The notes under the pieces are model-generated. The model did not search any database. It was not told the origin of the DNA and saw only the letters and a list, made by a program, of their open reading frames with translations. This document shows positions 24,391 through 34,000 of a stretch of DNA of 64,000 nucleotides, piece after piece (the first letter of the stretch is position 1; each line of letters starts with the position of its first letter). The stretch is from Amoebophrya sp. A120 (lineage: Eukaryota > Sar > Dinophyceae > Syndiniales > Amoebophryaceae). A program made the position numbers and the translations under genes. Where the stretch lies: contig CAJINV010000002.1 of the NCBI GenBank assembly GCA_905178155.1, forward strand, positions 5,802,859 through 5,866,858, written 5' to 3'.

Positions 24391-27234
24391 TCACGCGTTG
24401 GGCACCTTGGACACGCCCGTGCCGCTGAAGGGCGACGGCAGAATTTCGTCCTTTCCGGTGCTGTAGAGATCGAAGTCGCTCTTGGCGTTCTCGACCGCGG
24501 CCAGGGACGCCGGCGCCGAGGGGCACTCCTCGGGCGGGGGCTGGCTGTCTTCAAAAGAAGAGTACTGCGGCGGCAGGGACGCAAGGTTCCAGAAAACGGC
24601 CATGGTGCACATCGGGGGCGCGGAAACCGTCATGCACTCATCCATAATGTCCGTGATCCAAAAACCTGAAATGGAATATGATAGTGATGTTGTATTTTTT
24701 TTGAATACAAAGCAAAAAAGTAAATATAGCGGTCACGACACGGCGACGGCGAAAACATATCATCAACAGTCAGAATTTCAATCCCCAATTGTTTCTCTCT
24801 CAACCAATGACACCAGCGTATCGGTAATAATTCTACTTTGCCTTTGCATGATCATTTTTATAGGAAGTACCTGGGCAGGACACCAGCGTCAAGATGCAGT
24901 GCGTGAAGCACATCGGCAGGCGTCCCACCGGCGTAGGCTCGTAGCGGGACATCGGGGAGTTGCAGCGCGGGAAGATGCTGGCGCACTGCTGCGACATGTA
25001 GGAGGCGTAGCAGGCCTTGTACAGCTGATCCGGCGCCTTTCCAATCCGATCCTTGAACAGCCCCGGAAAGCCCGCGATCACGCTATCCCGTGCAGAAACG
25101 TCCCCACCCAAAAGTAGATTTGCAACGACAAGAACGTTTGTGATGCACAGCCCCACGACAGGCATTTCCAGTCGTGGTTTGACATTTGTAATGCTGTAAA
25201 CAGGATGATCAGCTGGGTTTGCAATGCCGCTGCCCTTGCTAACCTGCGCTACAATACGGACCGCAACTTGTCATGCGTGACTCCCAAAGCTTCTAAAGTT
25301 TGTGTTGCGAAGTCCCCATCTTGATTCTGGAGTGGAGACGTTTTTCCTCAGGATACACGCCATCCAGTTGCGCATCGGTGACGTCCGCGATGACGAAGTC
25401 CGCCGCCGTGATGGGGTAGAGCACCGCGCCAAGGTATCCCGTGTACTAGAAACGTCCCCACCCCAGAATCAGTTGTAATGCAAATCTGCATGATTGCAAA
25501 AATGTTTCTCATGCGGAGACCCATGAGAAGCAGTTTCTAGCTGTGTTTTGAGATTTGTGATGCTTGAATTAGCATGATGTGCGAGATCTTTGATGCTGCT
25601 GCACTAGCTAAAGCTTTTCGATTTGTCTAGCAGATTTCCCATCTCGACTATGGGGTGGGAGCGTTTTCACTCAGGGTACAAAGCAGTTGTGTCCGGTGAT
25701 CATCGGCAGACAGGGCAGTGTATGAAATGCAAATATGTCTGGGTCTGGACCAAAAGAGCTTGTCATGCTAAATCTGAATCATGTACAAGTCTGTGTTGCA
25801 TATGCATGATTACCAAAAAAAGCTGTCCACTTTTGACATAATTGAGAGGCAGTTTCTCATGCAGGATAGGCATGATATAACTCTCACAGAATCTGTCATG
25901 CTATGTCCTACATATCAGACCTCGTGGGTCATGGAAAACCTGCATGACAAGTTTACACTCTTCCGCTTCCCGACCGAGACATATTTGCATTTTATACAGT
26001 GGCTGGTTGATCCAGATTGGCGGCGGGATCAGTGGGGGCACGATCTGCAGCACGATGTTCATGGCTATGGCGTTCTCAAACGTTACATTTTCACCTGTTA
26101 GATGATTTGTCATGCAAAATTACAATTAGAATTGACACGATCAAGCTGCTTCGCATGACAAATTATCGAAGAGGAAGAGCCAAACAGGCCGAGAATCTGT
26201 GCCAGCTCTGTCATGCAAGACGCGCAAGGTCACCCCTTTCACGGTTGTCATTCTTGCATCACAAAGTCATGTAACAGTTGAGAATGTAACAACTGAGACC
26301 GCTATAATGGCGCCCTGAATCAACCCCGCGCCGGACGCCAGCCCGCTGACCGCCAGCATGATCGGCATGCCGCCCGCGGCCCCGGCGGCGCCGGAGGCTT
26401 TGCTGGCCAGGTCGGATGTGAGTTTTGCGATGTCGAAGCCAAACAACCGGCTGACGACCCCTCCCGGAAAGGGGGAAACGCCCTTCAGCGCCGCAGCCGG
26501 CGGGGGGATACCGAAGTCGCAGTGGGCACCCCCGTATGCAATGCAAAAGTTGTATCGCCGTGGTTCTACTAATTGCAACGCATGTTCTACTACAATTCTT
26601 CTTCCTAGGGTTATACTAGAGTAGGATGACAAATTCTTGCACTTTTGTTATTTTCGGAAAAGTTCGTCGGTCATGCAATGGCGACTAGTACGATACTTAT
26701 TTGCAATGCCTACCGCGACGGAGGACTTGTAGCCGGGAGAGGCCTTGAGAAACGACACCGCTTGGTGCAGTTGGTCGACGTGCTGCTTGTAGGCGGCCGT
26801 GTCGAAGTATGCATTGCAAAAGTGTCTGGATCTGGTATTGCGTGTTTTGCATTCCTGAAAAATTTGTATTGCGCAGCCAGCAAAGGCGCCACCTTTTCTT
26901 CATGCAAAAAAGCAGTTTGTCGTGCGTTCTACGCATCAGACGGCGTCAAGCGAACTTGTCATGCTTGGCTGCACTAGAGCTAGCCAGACGTATCCATACT
27001 TTAGCATCACAAGTGTCCAGACCCAGACATATTTGCTCTTGATACGAAGTCCTTCGCAAGGTGGTCGTACGCCTGTTTGAACGCCGCCTCCACCTCCGGG
27101 GATTGCTTCTCGTTGAAGAGCGTGATATACGCATCCTCTTCGGACAGGTTGAGGCGGTCCATCTGCTCGGCGCTCATCACGGCTTCGGCGCCTGTGGCGG
27201 CCGCGGCGGCGAACAGGAGGGAGCGGTAGAACAT
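24391..27234 (-). CDS. Secreted or membrane protein with Frizzled-type cysteine-rich domain
   Basis: Eight exons (27234-27045, 26812-26713, 26529-26308, 26060-25997, 25715-25679, 25438-25356, 25078-24871, 24665-24391) give 1179 nt, 393 codons. Six introns are introners; the last (24666-24870) is GT-AG. The N-terminus MFYRSLLFAAAAATGAEA is a signal peptide. A hydrophobic stretch at about 147-187 (MPIMLAVSGLASGAGLIQGA onward) may span a membrane. Residues about 195-330 hold ten Cys with the Frizzled CRD spacing: C-x8-C-x6-C in CYASYMSQQCASIFPRC, then C-x3-C-x6-C in CFTHCILTLVSC, ending DEC and PPMC. The CRD assignment rests on this Cys spacing. There is no seven-helix Frizzled core, so this is a stand-alone CRD protein. 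Ligand unknown. Confidence 0.83.
25084..25355. mobile_element. Introner, family C (CRD gene)
   Basis: Left end TATCCCGTGCAGAAACGTCC; right end ACGTTTTTCCTCAGGATA. Flanked by direct repeat CACGC (25079-25083 and 25356-25360). It splits the CRD between exons 6 and 7. Confidence 0.9.
25444..25678. mobile_element. Introner, family C, diverged (CRD gene)
   Basis: Left TACTAGAAACGTCCCCACCC, right GGGGTGGGAGCGTTTTCACT followed by CAGGGTA. No matching flanking repeat remains. Removing it as for the other copies reads HNCFGYLGAVLYP in frame. Confidence 0.78.
25721..25996. mobile_element. Introner, family A (CRD gene)
   Basis: Left end TATGAAATGCAAATATGTCT; right end GACATATTTGCATTTTATA. Flanked by direct repeat CAGTG (25716-25720 and 25997-26001). 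The right core is altered by an insertion (CCGCTTCCCGACCGAGAC). Confidence 0.9.
26066..26307. mobile_element. Introner, family E (CRD gene)
   Basis: Left end TATGGCGTTCTCAAACGTTA; right end TGTAACAACTGAGACCGCTATA. Flanked by direct repeat ATGGC (26061-26065 and 26308-26312). A TTTGTCATGC motif lies near the left end. Confidence 0.92.
26535..26712. mobile_element. Introner, family F, diverged (CRD gene)
   Basis: Left TATGCAATGCAAAAGTTGTA; right TAGTACGATACTTATTTGCAATGCCTA. Flanking repeat is weak (CCCCG/CCGCG). Removing it gives an open junction (SSVAGAHCDFG). Confidence 0.78.
26818..27044. mobile_element. Introner, family A (CRD gene, first intron)
   Basis: Left end TATGCATTGCAAAAGTGTCT; right end GACATATTTGCTCTTGATA. 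Flanked by direct repeat CGAAG (26813-26817 and 27045-27049). Confidence 0.92.
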
Positions 27235-27936
27235 CCTGTGTCCTTGTGTTGTTGTACTTCTTTGAAGTTGTCGAAGAAAATACTTACAAGCCAGGGAAGT
27301 TGTAGATCAGCACGAGTTCGTTTTCTGTCCAAGGATTCAGATACCTTCTTCTATAAGGCGTTTTACTTTTGCAGATAAATAAAATGTTTGCATATAAAAA
27401 TTGTTGTCAACAATGCTAAAAATGCTGGGCGGGTAGAGTCTTTATTTCTCAAAGCAGTACTTATTTCTTTGCCGAGGAATTCTGTTTCGAAGCTGATGGT
27501 GCTGTCAGTGCTAGAAACAGCGCCACTTTTTGATTCTCTCGTTTTGCTCGCTTTTTGACGACGATGAAAAAGATGAAATTGAAATTACGCTCGTTTTAAC
27601 GCGAGTCTCTCGGTCATCTTTGCGGAAGAAAAAACGGACTATAGCTTGCAACGTGTTATTCTTGCGATGATCAAAAGCAATAGCGATTGCGATTGGTTAG
27701 ACTAGCAGAGTAGATATTAACAAGAAGCGAAACCAAGAGTAGAACATCGCACTTGTTTTCCCGAAAGAAACAAGCATGACAGTACAGCGACAAAGCGTCG
27801 GCTGAGCGACTACGATAGCGCTCTAGATGAAGCACAGAAGTGGAGAAAGGTGAGACGCTGGCGCTTGTGGTCGTATGGTATTTTTGCACTACATTTCCGC
27901 TCTTGTTTGACCCTCGCTTATTTCTACATCACGTTC
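27235..27936. other. Intergenic
   Basis: Short spacer between two - strand genes, holding the 5' flank of the CRD gene and the 3' end of the next. No gene, tRNA or repeat recognised. Confidence 0.6.
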
Positions 27937-29962
27937 CTATTTTACTTCCGGTTCGAGTTTTGTCACTTCATCCTTCATCATTCCTAGGTCAATCACTTTG
28001 TAGCCGAGATATTCCTTAGACACCGGGTCTAGCGGCGTCGGAAACCCTTCGTACCCTTCCTTAGGTTCGGTGCCGGTGTAGATACATTTCCGCGTCATGT
28101 ACGTCTTTAGACAGGTGTTGGGGCAGTTTTTCGGGCACTCCTTCCGGTACACATCCCCGTGCTCGCTGTACTCCGACACCTGGGCCTCTTCCAAACACCG
28201 GTCCTTGTAGCCGACACAGGTGTTCTATGACCGCGCACAACTCGTCCCCAGGCCCCTTGTTTGTCGTGCTAAGTACATGAAATCCGGCCTTCGGTTCGCT
28301 TTTTAGCAGTGCTTGCATGACAAATAAATGCTGAGCGAAGTAGACCCAAGTCGCGCTCGGGTAAGCAGCAAGTTCGTGTGATGTGGAAGATTTGTCATAC
28401 GGAAGCGACATTTCTTTTTTACTTATTTCTGCCCTTCCGTGCTGCGGTGGGGTTCTTGTTCATGTGATAAAAAGATAGTGAGCACTTACAACTTTTCAAA
28501 GAATTATGGGGAGGGGGAGTTCGTTGCCAACTACGATATTTTCAGTCCGCAGTAGCCATCGTACATGCGCTTGACCGACTCGCGCTCAACCAGCCGGGCC
28601 TTTTCGCAGATCATCTGCCCCGTCCCGTCGTCGTCCTTCGGGACGCAGCACTTGTGCCAGTTCTCCGTCGGAAACTCCAGCGTGTCGTTTGGGGCGGAGG
28701 GAAACCAGTTGCCCTTCGCGGTTCCGGGCCTGTATCAAATGCAAAAGTGTCTAGGTCTGGAAGATTCTGAGACTTGTCATGCATGTTTTGCATGACCCAG
28801 GATGTCTGCAATGCGCGACCTAGCACCACAGATTTTTAGAGGGCTTCCTGATGCCTACTCCGCATGACAAACGCCCTCCCCGCGTAGCGCAAACTAGACT
28901 CCTCGTCTTGCTGGTCATGCAAAACAGATTTTTTTAGAGTGGAAGGCTAGCATCACAAGTTCCAACCTTCCAGACCCAGACATTTTTGCATTTGATAGCG
29001 TGAGGTTGTTCACGATGTAGTACACCCCTCCCGAGTGGACCGCGCACTTGCTTTCGTCGTCGTGTGGCAGCATGTCGACGAACTCTGCGTTCTCGAATCG
29101 GCTTCTCGTGTCCCGTATGCACTGCAAATATGTGGTCTGGGTCTGGAAAAGCACCAAGTTTGTCATGCATATTTTCTATGACCAATGAAGTCTGTGACGC
29201 ATGCCCGAACATCACACAATCTGCGAGAGCTTTCTAATGCTCATACCGCATGAGAAACAAATGCTCCCTTCGCGTGGCAAAAACTGGACCTCTTTTGCTG
29301 TTCATGCAGTACAGCAGGTTTTATGTAGAGTCCAAAGGTAGCATGACAAGTTGCATCCTCCCAGACCCAGACATATTTGCAGTTGATATCCTGGCACTCC
29401 TGGCCCTCCTGCTTCCCGCGGAAGGAGTACCAGCAACGAAGGATGAAGGAGGTCGGGGTTATCAACTGCAAATATGTCCGGGTCTGGAAGGATGCGAGGT
29501 TTGTCATGCATATTTTGCATGGCTCATGATTGTCTGCAATGCATGATCTAGCATCACAGATTCTTAGAGGGATTCCTAATGCCTATTCCGCATGAGAAAT
29601 ACCCTTCCCGCGTAGCACAGACTGGACTTCTCTTGCTGGTCATGCAATACAGATTTTTTTTAGAATCGAAAGACAACATCACAAGTTGCAACCTTGCAGA
29701 CCCAGACATTTTTGCATTTAATAGGGGTTTGCGTGGTACTATTGCCCCTGCTGTGTCGGAGGTCGTGCGAAGATGTCCTTGCGAGGGGGTGGTGGTGGGG
29801 ATGATGGTGCTGAATCTTCGGACGACTTGACTGAGGGATTGGTAATTCTGCTCCGACGACGTCGGAGGTCGTGTGTGCCGTCCCTGCCCCTGAGAAGCTG
29901 ATCAAACGCGGCTCAGCAGAGTAGTGAAGATGGTGCGAAAAAACATCGGAGAGGAAACCCAT
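27937..29962 (-). CDS. Cysteine-rich protein of unknown function
   Basis: Five exons (29962-29724, 29454-29389, 29110-28998, 28727-28539, 28220-27937) give 891 nt, 297 codons, with every junction in frame. The N-terminal 80 residues are His/Ser-rich with no clear signal peptide. From residue 90 the protein is Cys-rich: CWYSFRGKQEGQEC, KCAVHSGG, HKCCVPKDDDGTGQMICEKA, NTCVGYKDRC, then KECPKNCPNTCLKTYMTRKC. The paired CC and the last cluster suggest disulphides or metal binding, but I recognise no family. All four introns are introners (three A, one J). Stop is TAG. Confidence 0.75.
28226..28538. mobile_element. Introner, family J (Cys-rich gene)
   Basis: Left TATGACCGCGCACAACTCGT; right ends GGGAGTTCGTTGCCAACTACGATA, a diverged inverted repeat. 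Flanking repeat is TGTTC/TTTTC. It has GCATGACAAAT and TTTGTCATAC motifs inside. Excision reads CGLNTCVGYKDRC in frame. Confidence 0.75.
28733..28997. mobile_element. Introner, family A (Cys-rich gene)
   Basis: Left TATCAAATGCAAAAGTGTCT, right ACATTTTTGCATTTGATA. The flanking repeat has decayed (GCCTG/GCGTG). Excision reads NNLTPGTAKGNW in frame. Confidence 0.9.
29116..29388. mobile_element. Introner, family A (Cys-rich gene)
   Basis: Left TATGCACTGCAAATATGTGG, right ACATATTTGCAGTTGATA. Flanking repeat is TCCCG/TCCTG. Excision reads QECQDTRSRFEN in frame. Confidence 0.9.
29460..29723. mobile_element. Introner, family A (Cys-rich gene, first intron)
   Basis: Left TATCAACTGCAAATATGTCC, right ACATTTTTGCATTTAATA. 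Flanked by direct repeat GGGGT (29455-29459 and 29724-29728). Only 71 bp separate it from the neighbouring copy. Confidence 0.93.
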
Positions 29963-31078
29963 CTTCAGATTTTTGGACGTAAAATAGACTTACTGCCGTG
30001 GTTTTATTTGCTGGATAACACAACAAAACGAAAAGAACCAAATCAAGGCTAATACTGAAAAGTAGAGCTGCTTGTTGTCCTCATTTTCGTTTTCAAGACG
30101 AACCAAACTGCGGGAGAAGGGGCCAACAGAATAAAGGAAATTGATATTAGAAGCACTTTGAAGATCATATGGATCGTCTGTTGTACACTCATTCTCAAAT
30201 GAAAGGTAAGCTGGCGAAACGAAAGAATCGATCGAGCACGAAAAAATCAACGAGGCCCCTGGGATAACGAGCGACGACTGTCACGAAGTTCCTGGATTTC
30301 CACGAATATTGGATAAACGACAACAACGAGCTAGCGACGACTGTCACGAAGTTCCTGGATTTCCACGAATATTGGATAAACGACAACAACGAGCTTTACG
30401 ATGAATGTACGTGTCACGACAGCGACAACTTCTCTGCTGACCTCGGTGACCGGTTTTAATTGACGCCAAGGATGATTGAATGGGCGGGCGTCGGCGATGG
30501 AACATACTGCGCTGCTTTTTCAGATCTTGGTGTCAGTTGCAATAAGAGAACGACCATAGAAGCTCGCGCATTGGCCGTTCTAGCCAAGTGGCAAAACTAG
30601 CTAGGTAAGGGCACGAGGCTGCAAGCAAAGAGTCAACTCCTGGCACGGCGGGCACAATACAGATCCATCCTCGTCCTGCTGTCACCCGCCTAATAGAATC
30701 AAATGAGAACACTTGACGCCGAAGTAAAGTATTTACGAAGAGGGACAACGCTGGTTCTCCTCTATCACCCGCACAGACACAAACACCCTGCCGACAGGGG
30801 GGTGCAAACAAGATTATCGCGGCCGGCAGCTTCTTGAGCCTCCGGCGCGCTGGCCGGCCGGGCGGCGCGCACGAGGCGCGCCGGCCCGGCAGCAATAATA
30901 CCGTCGGCCTTCTTGATTCGCAGCTTCGAAGGATGGTCTTCTTGATTCGCAGCGAACACCAAAAAGCCGAAAAAAACTAGCTCGCGCATCTTTCCTGGCT
31001 CCATCAGCATCAAGCAACAGCCTCTGATTCATGTTTTTTTCCAAATTCTAGTCCAATCTTCACTAGGGCTGTACCTTC
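29963..31078. other. Intergenic region with a 63-bp tandem duplication
   Basis: An 86-codon - strand frame (30250-29990) has a hydrophobic stretch (LYFSVLALIWFFSFCCVIQQ), but its status is unclear. A second small - strand frame (30389-30195) covers the 63-bp tandem repeat and so carries a 21-residue internal repeat. I accept neither as a gene. Confidence 0.5.
30270..30395. repeat. 63-bp tandem duplication
   Basis: Two adjacent identical copies starting AGCGACGACTGTCACGAAGT (30270 and 30333). 63 is a multiple of three, so any frame through it stays open and repeats 21 residues. Confidence 0.92.
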
Positions 31079-34000
31079 TTACTTCCGTTTCAACATGTTA
31101 CTCAACAGATTGTCGTCGTACTTTATGCATGTCAGTTTCAAGAACTTTGACTCCACTTTCGGATACTCTTTCTTCATCCCAGCACTATGACTCATGCTAG
31201 TACTACTGCTTTTAAACGGCGAAGTGGTTGATGTGGACGTGTTGGCTTGAAAATTATGATTACTGGTATTACTGTCCCACTTACACGACTTTTCTAACTT
31301 TTGCATCTCTTCATCCACTGCGTGACCGTAGACCGACCGGAGACGCTGCTTCTTGAAGTTCTGCTTGGTCATGCTCACCGTATCAAATGCAAAAATGTCT
31401 GGGTCTGGAAGATTCCCAAGTTTGTCATGCATATTTTGAATGACCAGCGATGTCTATGATGCATGGCCTAGCATCACAGATTTTTAGAGGCCTTTGTGAT
31501 GCCTCTACCGCATGAGAAATGCCCTCCCCGTGTAGTCCTCTTGCTGGTCATGCAGTACAAACTTTTTTAGAATCCAGCGACAGCATTACAAGTTTAGAAT
31601 CTTCCAGACCCAGACACTTTTGCAATCCATACACCGCAAATTGGTACAATTCGGGATTTTTCACGACGGAGCCTAGCCCCCCCACGGGCGATGGAAGCGG
31701 GTTGCTGGCTAAATGAGGGTAATATTGCAGCGGCACGACACCATCGGCGGTCGAAGATAGTTGTGACGACTTCGACTGCTCTGCTGCGTCTGAAGAACGT
31801 CCGGTACTATCTTTGATGCTTGCACCCTGCCACGTCCGTCCTGGTTTTTGTTGCGCATCACCTCCTTGTTCATTGGAAATAGAGTCGGTTCCTTGCAGTT
31901 GCACGGTTCTGGGAGCAGGTCCTGCTCGGGTGTGATCATGCGGGTTTGGTACTACTTCTTCTTCGACGACTTCGTCCTCCTCGTTCGCCATAAACCGCAC
32001 GTTGCTGGAATTGCTGGACACCGACAGTGCGGTGGTGTCACCAGGCACCATTGCCGCGGCTTGGTCGGAAGTGCCGCCACTGGGTTTGTTGTCCGAAGAA
32101 GTTGGGACGGGAGCCGTTGTGGGGAAATTGATGTAGTTTCCTTCTTATGCATTGCAAAGATGTCTAGGTCGGGAAGGGTGTAACTTGTGACGCTACAACG
32201 TTTGCACTCTACATCTGTATTGCACGAACAGCAAAAGAGGTGTACTTGTTTTTGCTACGCGGAGAGAAAATTTATCATGCGGTACGAGCATCAGAAAGCC
32301 CTCGCAGAATCTCTGATGCTAGGGCATGCATCACAGACATCATAGATCATGGAAAATATGCAAGACAAACCTGGCACTTTTCCAGACCCAGACATTTTTG
32401 CATTTGATACTTCTTCACCTCCCAGAGTTTGTGTTCTTATCGACGCTTGGACGAGAGGTGCTGGCTCCCTCGTACAGTTTTTCTCCCTCGTACTGTTCTT
32501 CTCCGCTGCACATGCGGAAGAGTAAAAATCATGTTGCACCAAAGTAGTAGTTAAGATCCTCATTTCTATTTCATCCTCCTCGGTGCCACTGTTGCAGGAG
32601 GAGCTGTGCACCTGATTATCAAACTCGAATAGCTGTTCGTAAACACCCTGCAACACCGCCATAGTCAAAATCTGCTCCTCGAGTTCGGCTGCGGCGGAAA
32701 ATTTCAATTCCCCTTCTTGGGTTTGCTTTGCTGCGGTCCACGACCTCTCCGTCTGCACCAGTGGTGCTTTTTGATTGAAATCTGACCGTGGTCCAAGCTG
32801 AGTACCGCTTTGGCTTTTCGCTACCGAAGTCTCAGTTTGCGCCGCGAAGCTGTGGCGTTTTGTTCTCAGTGGGTTGTTCGTTTCCTGATCGTGTTGATTC
32901 ATGTTCCCGCCTTCGAAAACATTCAAGAACTGCCTCGGCGGAGCGCCTGTAAGAGTAGTACCGGGAAATAGAAAACCTCTTAATGCACTTGCATCGCCCT
33001 GTCCTCGCGAATCGTCCATCGTATCACCGCCTGTAGTACTAGTAGGAGGGGGAGGTCCTCCTGTCGCTGTGCTGTTATTTCCTCCGTTCGACGGCGAAAT
33101 CGCCGACGCCAGACTTTTCCTCGCTGACAACTTGTAGTTCGTTGTTGCACTAGTATTCCCGCCATGCTGTTGTAGGGTCACCAAGTTGTTGTTTTTCGCC
33201 ACGAGATTGTACTGGTTTAGATCAAAAATGGTGTTGCTTGTAGACCCAGAACAAGTACTAGATAGGTCCCGTAGCAAATCCTGCACCGAGGTACGGCGCT
33301 CGGTCGTCTTCGCAATGGATTGCCGCTTCTGCTCCAGCAACGACTGGCGTCGCTGCTCGTTGAACTCAAACTGCGGAGCCGCAGCTCCACCGCCGACGGA
33401 GCTGCCCCGGATGCTCGGCCGCGCGCTGCTTTTTCGGCTTCGATTGGGCGTGACGCGCTCGGAGCTGTTGGCAGACGAAGTGTTGTTGTGTTGCTTTGCA
33501 GTCATCATGCCACCACTGCTGTATTGCTGCGAGTTTTCTCGTATTCATTGAAAATATGTCTGGGTCTGGAGGGGTCATGCGTGGCTGGCATGACTCTTAA
33601 CTCTGTGATGCATGAGCAGGTTAAGAGCCCATTGCCTGTACTGCAAAAACGCGACTTGTCATGCGCAAAACGAAACACATAGCAGCTCAAAAACTTGTCA
33701 TGCCTGGCTGCGTATTGCAGTGCGCCCACCATTCACTGATTTGCATCACAACTTTCCAGACCCAGACAATTTTGCAGTTGATATCTCGGGAGCGGGGCTT
33801 CGGGGTGTTGTTCAAGCTCGTGCTGTTTGTGCCCGTGTTTTTTCCGTGACTACCTCCCGACGACTGTGCTGGCTTTTCCTTGGAAGAGGAATAAGATGTA
33901 GACTGGTTGGACCATACCCCGCTTTGCCTCTTGGCCCCCCTCGTAGACGAACTGTCTACTTTCTGCGGAGATGATTTATTACCACCATTTGAGTGCGTGC

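Noticed and set aside
29990-30250. 86-codon - strand frame with a hydrophobic stretch
   Set aside because: There is no supporting family, and composition is ordinary AT-rich intergenic; kept only as a note in the intergenic entry.
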